A stretch of 64,000 nucleotides of DNA from Lonicera japonica (taxonomy: Eukaryota; Streptophyta; Magnoliopsida; Dipsacales; Caprifoliaceae): contig JAKCWG010000782.1 in assembly GCA_021464415.1 (NCBI GenBank), positions 124,001-188,000 on the forward strand, given 5' to 3'. The notes beneath the pieces are model-generated. The model did no database searches. It saw only the letters and a list, made by a program, of their open reading frames with translations, and was not told the DNA's origin. Shown piece after piece: positions 10,704 to 21,147 of this stretch (position 1 is the stretch's first letter; each line of letters begins with the position of its first letter). The position numbers were made by a program, and so were the translations under genes.

Positions 10704-11326
10704 CTGCAAAATTAACATAAATAAAATTACATAATGCATGATATATGTAAACATACAATCCCGCACTAAAGAGGAAAATCCTATCTTTAGGAAAATGAAA
10801 TCACGGTCAATTTTGGAAATAAATATATATTTTTTTTTCTTCATGAAACTTGGTGCAGATATCTATTGTTATATAAAGCGGGAATGCATGATGTCGTGAT
10901 GGGTTTCTGAATTTTCAATTTTGCCCATGTGGACTTTTATTTCAGAAAAAAAGATTTACACTATGGCACAAGTAGTAGAATTCAAGCCCTCACGCTTTGC
11001 GAGGGTAAAAAGGCTCTTGACCACTACATTACATGTTTTTTTAAAAAAAAAAAATTCTTTAAATTACATATACTCTAATAGTACATGCATGGCATGTACC
11101 CAAAATCTAGTTATTGTTATTGTTATCGTTATTATCTACTATTATATAAAACCGGAAGGCATGAAGCTTCGGATTTCCAATTTTTCCCTTGCGTACTTTT
11201 ATTTCACAAAAATATTTACACTATGGTGTAAGTAATGGAATTCGAACACTCTCGCTTCGCAAGGGTAATAAGTCTCTTGACCGCTGCGTTACATGCCATT
11301 TTTCTAATTTTTTTCTTTAAATTACA

Positions 11327-11369
<43 letters not shown>

Positions 11370-14300
11370 AAGCCAGAAGAAAATTCGTTGGATTGAAGCC
11401 GTGTCAGGTATATGCATTTTCGATTTTGCCCCTTCGAGCCTCAACTTCATATCCTTGCGCTTGCAAGTGTATCAAGATACATTCAACTGCTAGATCGGTT
11501 ACTACTTTAAATATATATATATATATCTTTAAATCATTTAAATGTGCATTGCACACACGCAACGTGTGTGCAAATATCTAGTCTATATAATGAGTCTCCA
11601 AAATTTTCACCGAAAAAGTCAACTTGGAAAGTGAATGTATGAAAAATTAATATACATGTTCATTTTCAGCTATAAAAATTTTAGATGATCACCTCACTTA
11701 CTCCTAAATTGAATATTTTACTGAAATTTGGTGGAGTTGATTTACTAATAAAATAATATCATCTCAATCAAGTTTTATGAAAAATTTCATCCATTTTTAC
11801 CTTTTGAAACAGATGGTCTTTTTTCGTTAACCTCTATTTGTGTGTAGCAAATGGTAAAAGAATAAATAAATAAATAGCTAGAGAAAGAACCTGGATGGGA
11901 CATTTCTTTTTACTCCATACAATTCTACTCTCAATCAAAGCCTCGGCATTTGCCACTGATTTCAACTCAGAGAAGCCTAAATTGCTGAGCACTTTAATAT
12001 CAACTTTTCTTATTGGTTCTATCTTGAAGTCATTCTGACTGTAACTTAGATTGACGCAATTAAAATGCCTCATAAATTTTATAGCATCCAATGATTCATA
12101 GGTTATCTGCTTCAATTCTCTACAATTTGAAATAATCATTTCTTCCAGAGTAATTGGAGGGAATGAAATCTGTTGGAGGCCTGGAGATGCCGATATATCA
12201 AGCTTCTTAAGCCCCGTAAGATACCTGATGAAATGTGGAAGGCTGCGAATCGGATTTCCGCCTAAAAACAAATTTTGCAACATAGGTAGGCTGCCAAAAT
12301 CATGAAGAAATGCATCATCTGAAAGGTTGCATCTCACAAGACTTAAGGTCACCAAAGATCTTGGTAAACTCACAAATGACAGTGTTTTTGGATTCTTGTT
12401 TGGTTTCGTAATCCAATTCGAAATATACAAAGCGTGTCGTGGTGCAACCTCAACCTCATGACCGGTGAAGAGTAGCTGATTCATATTTGTTTCATAAGCA
12501 CAAAACACTTTCAATGACTTCAACTTCACCAACTCGTCTGCTACCCCAACAAGATTGGAACAGCCGGAAACAATAAGCTCCTCGAGGGATTGAACCATGC
12601 TTATGTTTTTCGGAAGATTCCTCAAACTTTTGCAATCTTTTAAGTTCAAGACAAGAAGTCTTTGCAGGGTGGTAAGGGATTCGTCAACCTCGACCAAGCT
12701 CGGGCAATTTTTGAGAACTAGTTTTTCTAGGTTGGGAATGTTTGAGAAGTGTGGGGTTTCCACAAGCTGAAGGGAATGGCTGAGATTTAAGATTTTCAGG
12801 GACTCCAGAACCTGTTAAAAGACAAGGAGAGGATCAAAAGCTGCTTGTTTCACAAAACTCATTAATTACAAAACCTTCATATGTACATACCAAAAAAGAA
12901 AACATATAAAGATAACTAATACCTTAGTCACCTTCCAAATATGTTCCAAGCTGCTATTACGAATTTTAAGAGAAACAATATTCTCTAGCGGAAATTCTTT
13001 AGGTAATGATCTCCAACGAAAGCCACGCAAGTGCAACCACCTTATTTTCTTGGGAAATATCGCGTATGTTCCACGAAGTTCTACATAACTTAGCTTTAGT
13101 AGTCTAAGATTGCGCATTCCTTTAAATGCATCTGTTTCCAAGAATTCGTCCATCGGATTTGTCCATGCCAGGTACTTGGGGCACCTAAAGATCTTAGATC
13201 GGTAATGAATATTTGTGGCAGGAATATTATTTTTCTTCAACATGTTCATGTCAAGGATGAGGCCTTCTACTTTTACAGAGCCCTTACAAGAAAAAATAAA
13301 ACAAATAAATATATAGATAAAGTAAGAAGGTAATTAAAATAGGCAATTAATTTAACGATGATCAAATATTAAAAAGAACATGCACATCTATAAAAAGTAT
13401 AAAGTTTCTTACAGTTTTGTCTCTCAAGATGTTTAAGGAATCCTTATGACGCCACAATCTTGTATGTTCTTCGAGATTCCGAGATTCTTCATAAACAACT
13501 TGTCTTCCCATGTCTTGAAGTAATTGATGCATTCCCAACTTGTTGTTTTCATCAACCGATAAAAGATTTCTATCGACAAGGTTTTGAATCCCATATGCTG
13601 CGTAACCGTCACATCCATCTAGGATTGCAACTATATCATTTTTGTGCTTTCCAACAAAAAAACATGCTACATCCAGAAATAGGAATTGTTCATTCTTATC
13701 TGTCAAAGAATCATAGCTAATTTTTAGCTTCTTTATGATATCTGTCTCAGGAATTACTTGCAGTTTCCTTAGTGCACTCTCCCATACATCCAATGGCTTC
13801 CCAGATACAGATGAACCTAAAACAACAAGAGCTAAAGGAAGCCCTTGACAATGGCGTACAAACCTTTTCGACTGCTTCACAAAATTTGGGAGAGGGCGAC
13901 TTTTTCCAAAAGCATGCAAGCTAAAAAGCTCAAGAGAGTCACCATCACTTAAATTTTCAATCTTATGAACTACAAATTTTTCATGGGCCTTTAGCAAACC
14001 CTCACGCCTTGTTGTTATGATAATTTTACTTCCCAAAGCAAACCAATTCCGTAAACCGAGTATTGTATCTAATTGTTCCCGTTCATCCACATCATCCAAA
14101 ACAAGGAGGACCCGTTTGTTTTTCAAGACATATTGAATCCTCCTAAGTCCATCGTCTACGTCGTATATTTTCTTCTCTTCTTTATGTATATCTGCAAGAA
14201 GTTTTTTTTGTAGACGAACTAAACCGTTGGGATATTTGGAAGCTTCGCTGATATTTTTAAGAAAACTGCTACCATCAAATCTTGTATAGTTTTTTTCGAA

Positions 14301-17300
14301 TACAACCCTGGCCATAGTTGTCTTCCCTGACCCACCCATGCCACATATCACAAGCATGCCCACATCCATTGCCAAATTTCTTAACCAAAAATCAATTTTC
14401 ATCACTCCATTAACCATTCCAATTAGGTTGTGGCCAACATTTACGACCTTGGGCATTAGTTTGCCTTTAACCATTTCAACTACTTCTTCAATGAACACAG
14501 ACTCATACCTAAAAAAATCATATCAAAATTGTAAACATTTATGACCTTGGGCATTAGTATATAAGCATTTCAAAGTGTATAAAAATAATGAGCACATGAA
14601 GTACACGCAATGCATTTGTAGATTATTAAAACACCTAAATGTCGTAGAATATGATTTTATTTTATTTTAACACAAGAATACTAAGTGGTTAGGATATGTA
14701 CTGTGTTATTCATGATAAAGGTCTTAGGTCCTATTATAATTCAAAAGGACATGCTTTTATTGTTTTATAAATTATGAAGTGAATGGGGATAACTTAATAA
14801 TTTCGTAAACATACCAAACTCTCTCGATGTGTTTAATAGATGGTATAAATATAAATGCATCAGCTGAATTTTTTTTATTTTAGTAAAATGGATATTCATT
14901 GGTTACAAAATTTACACTCCCAAAATTAAATTTTCTTTAAAAAAAGTTGAAGAAATGGAAATACATTTATTTCACTAAAAATGAATGTTCATTTGAATAA
15001 AAAGAGTAAATATTATATTTGGCCACTAAAGTATTGCAATAATGACCCCTAAAGTTTGACCAATTTCCCTCGCTCGTCCAAAACTAGATTGTTTGTTAAA
15101 AACTGGATGGAAAACCTTAGAAAATAACCCCTGACGTTTGAAAACCTTAGAGAATAACCCCCTAAAGTTAAATTTGTCCCTTGCTCGTCCATCCAAGTGT
15201 CTTTTCCGTCCAAGTTTTTAACAAGACATCCAGTTTTGGACGAGTGAGGGACAAATTATAAACTTTAAGGATATTTCAACTAAAAATTAAACATCAAGGA
15301 CGAGCGAGGAACATTGGTCAAACTACAGGGTTCATTTTTGCTAATTACCCTATTAATTCATTCATTCATAGCAAACTTTCAAAAATGGCCAATTCGTCCA
15401 AGTTGGCCATTAAATATTGACAGAATCATATTTGTTTTGGTTAAAACACCCAAAATTTACTATTGGTCTTTTTCCCTCACGTCCGGCCAATACCACCATG
15501 CCGGTGACACGCCGGTGCAGCCCATATCACAACCACCCGTAAATAAAAGAGCTTAAATAGTGCAAAAATCAAATTAGAATCAATAACACTAAGCTAAAAT
15601 TGTGGTGTAAAATTAGATACTCACACAGAAGGAAAGGGGTCGACAAAGAGGGTAGTACGGTGAGGCCTTAAAGTGATATATGATGCAGAAAATAATATTT
15701 GACAAAATCTCTTCAATTTTCTTATTTTACTAATCATTCAAAATTAAGAAATTAAATTTGAGCGACATAATAAAAATAATATAACTTATATATTGTATAA
15801 ATAAATATCAAATACAAGACATAATAATTCATTTTTTGCTATGAAAGTAGTTCATAAATACATCTCTTAAATTTATTTTAGGCAAAAAATGATGTTTGAT
15901 CAATAGCATGGCATATTCAAATCATCAAACTAGTTCTTCTATATTGTATATACCATTAAGTAAAATTATATTCAAAGCATCTATCAATTATATTTCAATC
16001 CTTAATATTGAATAAAATTAATACAATATAACTAATGCAATGATCATTTGGGTAATCATTATTCAATCAACAAAAATATGTAATCAATTGAATAACAATT
16101 AAAGATATTTTAAATCCATAAATCTAGAAATTATACTACTAATTATTGTAAAAAAACCCTTAAGTTATTTCCCAAATATTGCTTCTCTTAACTAGAGTTG
16201 TAATACATACATAAATATATGTTTGTATGTATGTATGTATGTATGTATGTATGTATAGGACTCGTGTTGTAGTAACCCATACTTTCATTCCACCGCTATC
16301 CTCATCATTTGTTCGCTTATTTCACTATGAGTGGTGAAATCTTGGATTATGGAGCCTCGTAGCATTCTATCACTTCTTATTAGTCATATTAGGATACTTA
16401 CACTCGTGTGAGTGATCATTTATTGATTCGGGTGGTCCGAATCGATTACGGATTGTAAATGGTGAGTTTCAGTCTTACGTGATTCATGGTTTTTAGCCAA
16501 CTTTTGAACTATGTAACTTCTCCATCTCTTATCCGATTTAGTCTCTGTTTGTGCCTATGTTTAGGTTTCATACCATTCTATGACTTTTGTGTTTTGACCG
16601 AAAGTCAATTCACACTCCTCATTGGTCAAAACAGCGTCCGAAGTAGGCCGATTAGTAAAATCTGGTCATTCGAGAGTGTTTTGATAGAGCGCTATCTTCG
16701 GAGGATTTCTAAAAATTATCCATCCATAATTTTTGGTGACTTCCTCTTAAGACGTTTTAGATATTTGAATTAGCTTTCCGTGGACATAAAGATCACACCA
16801 ATCTGAGTTTCGAGCAAGAAGTTATGACCAAAACACCAACAGTGGTCAGTGCTATGATATAAGCTTTGACTGAGAACTCCCAAGATTGATCTTGGGAGGT
16901 CCAAGATCGATCTTAGAGCCCTATGTGTCGAATTTTAACCCCATTTTCTCAACATTTATCAACCTTAAACCCCCAATTCGACCCATACACTCCCATAACA
17001 CCTCAAGAGAGTTCTTGAGAAAAGAAGTGAGGATTCTTAAGGGCTTTAATGATTATTCATCATAAACCAAGATTTGAGCCCTAAATTTACACTTTCATCA
17101 CTATTCATCATCATCTTCTACTTCTTTCTTCCTCCATTGATTCTTGTGCTTAAGCTAGGGTTCCATGATGTGGTGTCCACACATCATTAACACATGGATT
17201 TAGCTTCTCTAAGGTGGGAACACTAATACTAAACTTATTATTCAAAGTATTATGTGTTGAATTAGAGATTTCTATCATAATGGATATTCTTCTTAAAAAC

Positions 17301-20300
17301 CCTAGGTTGTATTGATTGCATGTGGTTGGCTTGCATAAACCTTCAATTAGTGGTTAATAATAGTTGAACATCACTTAGATTACATAATTGCACAAGTAGT
17401 TACACATTTGAACTAGAATACTTGAAAATTTGTATATAACCCACTTTGTAGTCAATATGAATTTGCTAAAAATTGGGAATTTCTAATATTACTCCCGTAT
17501 GATGATTGATTATGGTTTATAACTAATGAATATACATATTTATACGAGTAAATACACGTATATTATGCTAGTCTTGTGATTTCCATAAAAAGCCACCAAA
17601 AATGAATAGTATGAGATTGTTTTCGAGTGTTTGTATAAATATGCGGTCTTTAAAGCTATTGATGAGATTTTATCGTAGAATGTTCTAGATACACATAGTG
17701 AAGAACATTACTAACTCAATCTTGGCGAGATTTGGGGAAGACACTAAATTACTTATAGAACGGCCCTTGAATCATACATATGACTTGCTAGGTTCAAAGA
17801 TTAGCAATTAAAGTATGCCATTTGGCTTGAAATGTGTAAGAAGAAATAATCCGATATGGTGGTCGGAATTAAATGGCATGGAACCACGCGGCTTATTATA
17901 GATGATATAAATTCATGTGAATAGTGTAACGAATCTACATTAATGAAACTTAGTAATGCACGCTTTAAGTGACTTACGAGGAATAAGATAACCTCAATGA
18001 GGATAATGGTACGACAAATGAGTAGTGAGTCGAAGAGATGAATACTTGGCATTTGATAATGCAAGTGGTGCTCGTATGTGGCTAGTTATGTATATACATG
18101 AATGTGTTATCTATATATTGTGTTCAATTGCATGGCAAAATGATATTGACATGATGCTGTGACATTTTTATTGTATATACATGTTATTAATTGATGTTTT
18201 GAACTATATTGAGATTTTGTTGATATATCAAGAGTTAGAAGATAGTTACAGTATTTGTAGTTTTCATAGTAATAAGGCCGGGGTCACCGGGCTATAAATG
18301 CCAGGTCAGAGATATTGGGATATAAATACCATTGTATATGTATACATGTGTACCATATTAAGGCCGGGGGTACCGGGATATAAATACCAGGACGGAAGTA
18401 CTGGGATATAAATACCAGGCCGGGAGTACTAGTACTAGTTGTAGCTAGAGTGGAGCCACCCACAGCGGATAAGGGAAAGGGCTACCCAATACAGTGCGGT
18501 GGTAGCCGCCTGTTATACTATCGTATCGATGTATATTGCCTTCTCGCAGATGAGTTTCGTAGTCCTGCGTTTAATAGCTTCCCTGGCTTGCGAATTAGAT
18601 CATGTGGCTCTATCAACGGGACTGTGTGTTCCGGAAAGTAGTAACCCTACACTTAGGTGAAAGATCCTAAGATAGTCCCATCCTCCGAGGAAGGTGCTTG
18701 TACGAGTGTCCTTCTTGTTAAGTATTTAGAGAGTTGTCCCCGGAAAAATGTCTTGCATAAGTTTATCTCCAAATGAATTACATGTAAGGACCGAGTCCCT
18801 GGGCAATTCACTACTTGGAGGAGACATGATTAGTTTAGAATTTGGGGTCCCTTGGGAACCAATGCTCTAAGCCTAGTGACCGCGGGGTGTAAACTTAAAG
18901 CTGTATACTAGAGATATGAGGATGTGAACCCTTATGTGATTATTATTATTATTATTGTTGCCATCATATCTCTAGTTGTTAATATAAAATTCTTATACGA
19001 TATTGTTGTTGGCGTGCGATTGTCAATGGACTATTATAGCCTTTTGAGGTACATAGCGGGATTGCATGACAAACAAAAAGAACTAAAGATTTAAGTGGCT
19101 ACGTTATACGAGAGAACTTGAGTAAATTATTAATGAGAAGTCTTGTAGCCATGTACGAGTTGACGAATTTCATAATGTATTATAATCAAAGTGGAAAGTA
19201 ATGAATACCACGGTATAAAGAACCATAGGAAGTAAATGATATCAGTTAAGTTAAACTCGTAGTTGGATTACCACACTATGCTATGAGTTAGTGGATACAA
19301 TCCATGTAAGAGATTAAGAGGCAGAAGTAGCGTAGTTGGTTCAGGTAGCTTCCGGTTCCTAGAATGGGTGTCCTAATGATTAGGTTCTATGCATGCTGTG
19401 GGTGACTTGCATTGCATTACTTTCACTATTAAAAGTATAAACAATGTTATATTATAATGCACACGCATGTTCCTTCAAATGTGTATTTTCTTAATAAAAC
19501 TTATATAGTTCCCACTGAGCCCGGTTTTAGCTCATCCCATTTTCTAAACAGTTTTACAGGCTTAGCTTCTCGTGGTGGCGCGTGGTGTATGTCAATAGAA
19601 AGCCTCTGATGACTTTAGACTTTTGTAGTCCTTTAAAAAGGCACTAAAGTTGTATATTCTTTTGGTCTTGGGTATATTGTAAACGAACTTTTTATCTAAA
19701 GTACTTGTTATCGACCTAGTTGTATAAATGGTTTTCTATGTAAACTCGTATGATTGGTTTTTATATGTGGAGTGACTTTGAACATGCTGGTTGTGATTTC
19801 ATTTATAGGAAAATTGTTTTTATATGACAAGACGGTTTGTTACTAAAACGAACTCCACATGCCGAAATTTTATAAAAAGGGTTTTTATTTGGTTCATGTT
19901 TTATTCAAGAAAAGTTTTTAAAAGTCGTGATTTTTTTATTTTAAACCCGCCGTTGCGCACGGCATCCGTGATTAACCGGGTCCCGGAGGTGAAAATCTTA
20001 AAACGAAATTTGGGGTGTCACACGTGTAGCTTTTCTATCGTTAAAATAGAAAATGAGAAACAAACATTGGTTTTGATTGCACGTAGTTTCTTTTGCTTTT
20101 ATTATCGGGGATAATGCAAAACCGCCTTATTAATTTTGCCGACGATGGAGGGTTGACTAAGAAGAAAAGAAAATTAAAAAGAAAATATTGGGATGAGTTT
20201 TAAGATAAAATTAGGGTAAGCTTATATATATTTAGGTAAAACAAATAAAATACCAAGTGTGGTGAATTAAGATAAAAATGGGGTGAGAAGAAAGAATTTT

Positions 20301-20494
20301 AGGCTATTTTTTAGATTTTTTTAAATTTGGACTTTGACTTTTATAAATGTGAGAAGAATAATAATATAGGTGTGTTTAAAAATACTCATAAAATGAGTAA
20401 CATCCCTCACCCTATTTTTTTATCTTTTCACACAAACTAACTAAATTTATTTTCCTTTTTCATCTTTGCAATCAAACGGAGTCTTAGATGTTCA

Positions 20495-20527
<33 letters not shown>

Positions 20528-21045
20528 TGAAATAAATAAACGTAGTGCTGGAATTATCTTTAAATGGGAATCTTTTGCAAGACTTACTGGTCTTTCAAGG
20601 GCATCCCTGCCATACTTGCAACCTCTTGAAGTGCCTTGCTCCATCCTTTTTGGTGTTCTTTTGTGAGAACTGGGGCAAGATCTGTTGCTTGCTGCTTCAG
20701 TTCCGCAGGCTCCACGTGATAAAAGACAGGTAAAATTCCATGCTTCAAATTCTTACTGTGCTTAAGAATTGTATCGACTTCGTAAAGGCACGCGCTAGAA
20801 GATGTGTAGTCCTTTGAGAAGATGATTATCGACATCCTCGATTGCTTGATTGCCCTCTCCAACTCAGAGTTGATATTTTCTCCTCTCGGTATCTCGTCAT
20901 CATCTCTGAACGTTTCAACTCCAGCTTGCTTCAAGGCTTTATAAAGATGGTCTGTAAAACTTTTGCGGGTATCAATGCCTCTAAAACTCAAGAACACATC
21001 ATATGTATATCCAGAATTTGAAGAGTGGGATTTTTGAGTAGCCAT
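10179..21045 (-). CDS. TNL1: complete TIR-NBS-LRR immune receptor gene, five exons
   Basis: Intracellular plant receptor of the TNL class, which detects pathogen effectors and signals through TIR NADase activity. Model: exons 21045-20588, 14508-13413, 13282-12923, 12811-11891 and 10703-10179; all introns GT-AG, phases 2,0,0,0; 3360 nt, 1119 aa, no internal stop. Order: TIR (about 13-150), NB-ARC (about 157-518: P-loop GMGGSGKTT 209-217, kinase-2 LVLDD, GLPL near 375, MHQ at 479-481), LRRs (about 530-940), then the post-LRR C-JID-like domain (946-1119). Each exon breaks at the usual TNL position. Intron 1 is 6.08 kb because a solo LTR and a MITE sit inside it. Odd points: MHQ in place of MHD, and SSSACLYEV where SRWCLxEL is usual. 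A donor-like GTAGGG overlaps the stop, so another small exon is possible. Confidence 0.9.
10862..11110 (+). mobile_element. Non-autonomous Helitron A in TNL1 intron 4
   Basis: The 249-bp element begins TCTATTGTTATATAAAG after an A and ends with the hairpin GTACATGC-ATG-GCATGTAC (8-bp stem, 11081-11099), seven bases, then CTAG followed by T. TC...hairpin...CTRR inserted between A and T is the Helitron signature. It does not code for a Rep/helicase and resembles the first half of the next element. Confidence 0.8.
11135..11581 (+). mobile_element. Non-autonomous Helitron B in TNL1 intron 4
   Basis: Begins TCTACTATTATATAAAACC after an A. It ends with a perfect 11-bp stem TTGCACACACG-CAA-CGTGTGTGCAA (11549-11573), ATAT, then CTAG followed by T. 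Its first 160 bp parallel Helitron A (shared TTTACACTATGG and CTCTTGACC blocks). An ATT microsatellite (11328-11367) is followed by a second AAAGCCAGAAG-type 5' motif, so B may be two elements merged or nested. Confidence 0.8.
11328..11367 (+). repeat. (ATT)n microsatellite
   Basis: About 13 ATT units inside Helitron B. Microsatellites in Helitron interiors are common. Confidence 0.9.
11891..12811 (-). CDS. TNL1 exon 4: leucine-rich repeats
   Basis: 307 codons, phase 0, opening VLESLKILNLSHS. Successive plant-type LRRs can be read: NLEKLVLKNCPSLVEVDESL, LLVLNLKDCKSLRNLP, SLEELIVSGCSNL, LVTLSLVRCNLSDDAF, MLQNLFLGGNPIRSLP and LKKLDISASPGLQQI. This is the presumed recognition surface. It ends CPIQ before GTTCTT. 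Confidence 0.9.
12923..13282 (-). CDS. TNL1 exon 3: NB-ARC/LRR linker and first LRRs
   Basis: Phase-0 exon of 120 codons beginning GSVKVEGLILDM, the typical start of this TNL exon, continuing with FKGMRNLRLLKL, IRWLHLRGFRWRSLP and FPLENIVSLKIRNSSLEHIW. It ends VTK before GTATTAG. The VEGLILDM to NSSLEHIW span is the first LRR block. Confidence 0.9.
13413..14508 (-). CDS. TNL1 exon 2: NB-ARC domain
   Basis: Starts after a TTTTTTTAG acceptor with G, which completes the split Gln codon and gives YESVFIEEVVEM, the standard TIR/NB-ARC junction. Holds the nucleotide-binding switch: GMGGSGKTT (Walker A), KRVLLVLDDVD (Walker B/kinase-2), GSKIIITTRR (RNBS-B), CQGLPLAL and LGMHQLLQDMGR. It ends LRDKT before GTAAGA. 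Its length of 1096 nt is identical to the matching TNL2 exon. Confidence 0.93.
15008..15352. mobile_element. MITE in TNL1 intron 1
   Basis: The left arm (AAAGTTTGACCAATTTCCCTC, then GCTCGTCC) reappears inverted at the right end (GGACGAGCGAGGAACATTGG, then TCAAACTACAGG). Ends are about 60-bp imperfect inverted repeats reading GTAAATA.../...TAATTACCC. The interior GGACGAG/CTCGTCC copies also pair with each other. No coding capacity; superfamily not assigned. Confidence 0.65.
15720..16150 (-). repeat. Dispersed repeat, inverted copy at 62.09-62.48 kb
   Basis: On the minus strand this reads TTTGCCTAAAATAAATTTAA, then TGAACTACTTTCATA and ATATATAAGTTATATTATT, in the same order as plus-strand 62,090-62,480. 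Identity is roughly 75-80% by eye with small indels. Confidence 0.7.
16218..16256 (+). repeat. (TATG)n microsatellite
   Basis: About nine GTAT/TATG units immediately before the solo LTR target site. Confidence 0.9.
16268..20022 (+). mobile_element. 3.75-kb solo LTR in TNL1 intron 1
   Basis: Starts TGTAGTAACCCATAC and ends TTTGGGGTGTCACA, with the 5-bp duplication CGTGT on both sides (16263-16267 and 20023-20027). It lacks coding sequence, PBS or PPT, so it is one LTR left after recombination. Long length, the GGGGTGTCACA end, GGATATAAATACC repeats and a CTGAGCCCGGTTTTAGCTC block recall LTRs of large gypsy (Tekay/Del-like) elements; that assignment is tentative. The TG/CA ends do not by themselves fix orientation; plus is inferred from motif order. 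Confidence 0.88.
18282..18422 (+). repeat. Tandem GATATAAATACC repeats within the solo LTR
   Basis: The 12-mer GATATAAATACC or close variants starts at 18291, 18319, 18377 and 18405: two pairs each 28 bp apart, 58 bp between pairs. Each is wrapped in CCGGG/CCAGG text. Every unit contains a TATA-like core. Confidence 0.8.
20494..20527 (+). repeat. (AAT)n microsatellite near TNL1 exon 1
   Basis: Eleven AAT/ATA units, 60 bp beyond the exon 1 donor inside intron 1. Confidence 0.9.
20588..21045 (-). CDS. TNL1 exon 1: TIR domain
   Basis: Begins at ATG 21045 (MATQKSHSSN) and carries YDVFLSFRGIDTRKSFTDHL, the GVETFRDD/IPRGE region and IIIFSKDY. Glu-89 in CLYEV sits at the position of the TIR NADase catalytic glutamate. 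The exon ends KD + CA before a perfect GTAAGT donor (20587), phase 2. The conserved Trp of the SxWCLxEL motif is Ala here. Confidence 0.92.
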
Positions 21046-21140
21046 TAAAATTGATTAAGATCTAGGAGATCGATGAGTTATCTATATGGAAGATGGAGAA
21101 GATGAATACATGCATTCATTGCATTTTTAGGGCACCACAT

Positions 21141-21147
21141 TATATAT
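21141..21147 (-). promoter_or_regulatory. Probable TNL1 TATA box
   Basis: A TATATA core (minus strand AATATATAATG) lies about 96 bp upstream of the TNL1 start codon, leaving room for a transcription start and a short leader rich in TC (CATCTTCTCCATCTTCC). It is the only TATA-like site in a suitable place. Confidence 0.5.

Larger units (their letters stand above)
14509..20587 (-). other. TNL1 intron 1 (6079 bp)
   Basis: Bounded by GTAAGT (donor) and TTTTTTTAG (acceptor) with matching phase 2. Contains a roughly 345-bp MITE, a TATG microsatellite and a 3.75-kb solo LTR; without them about 2 kb remains. Part of the remaining intron (15,720-16,150) is matched in inverted orientation at 62,090-62,480. 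Confidence 0.85.
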
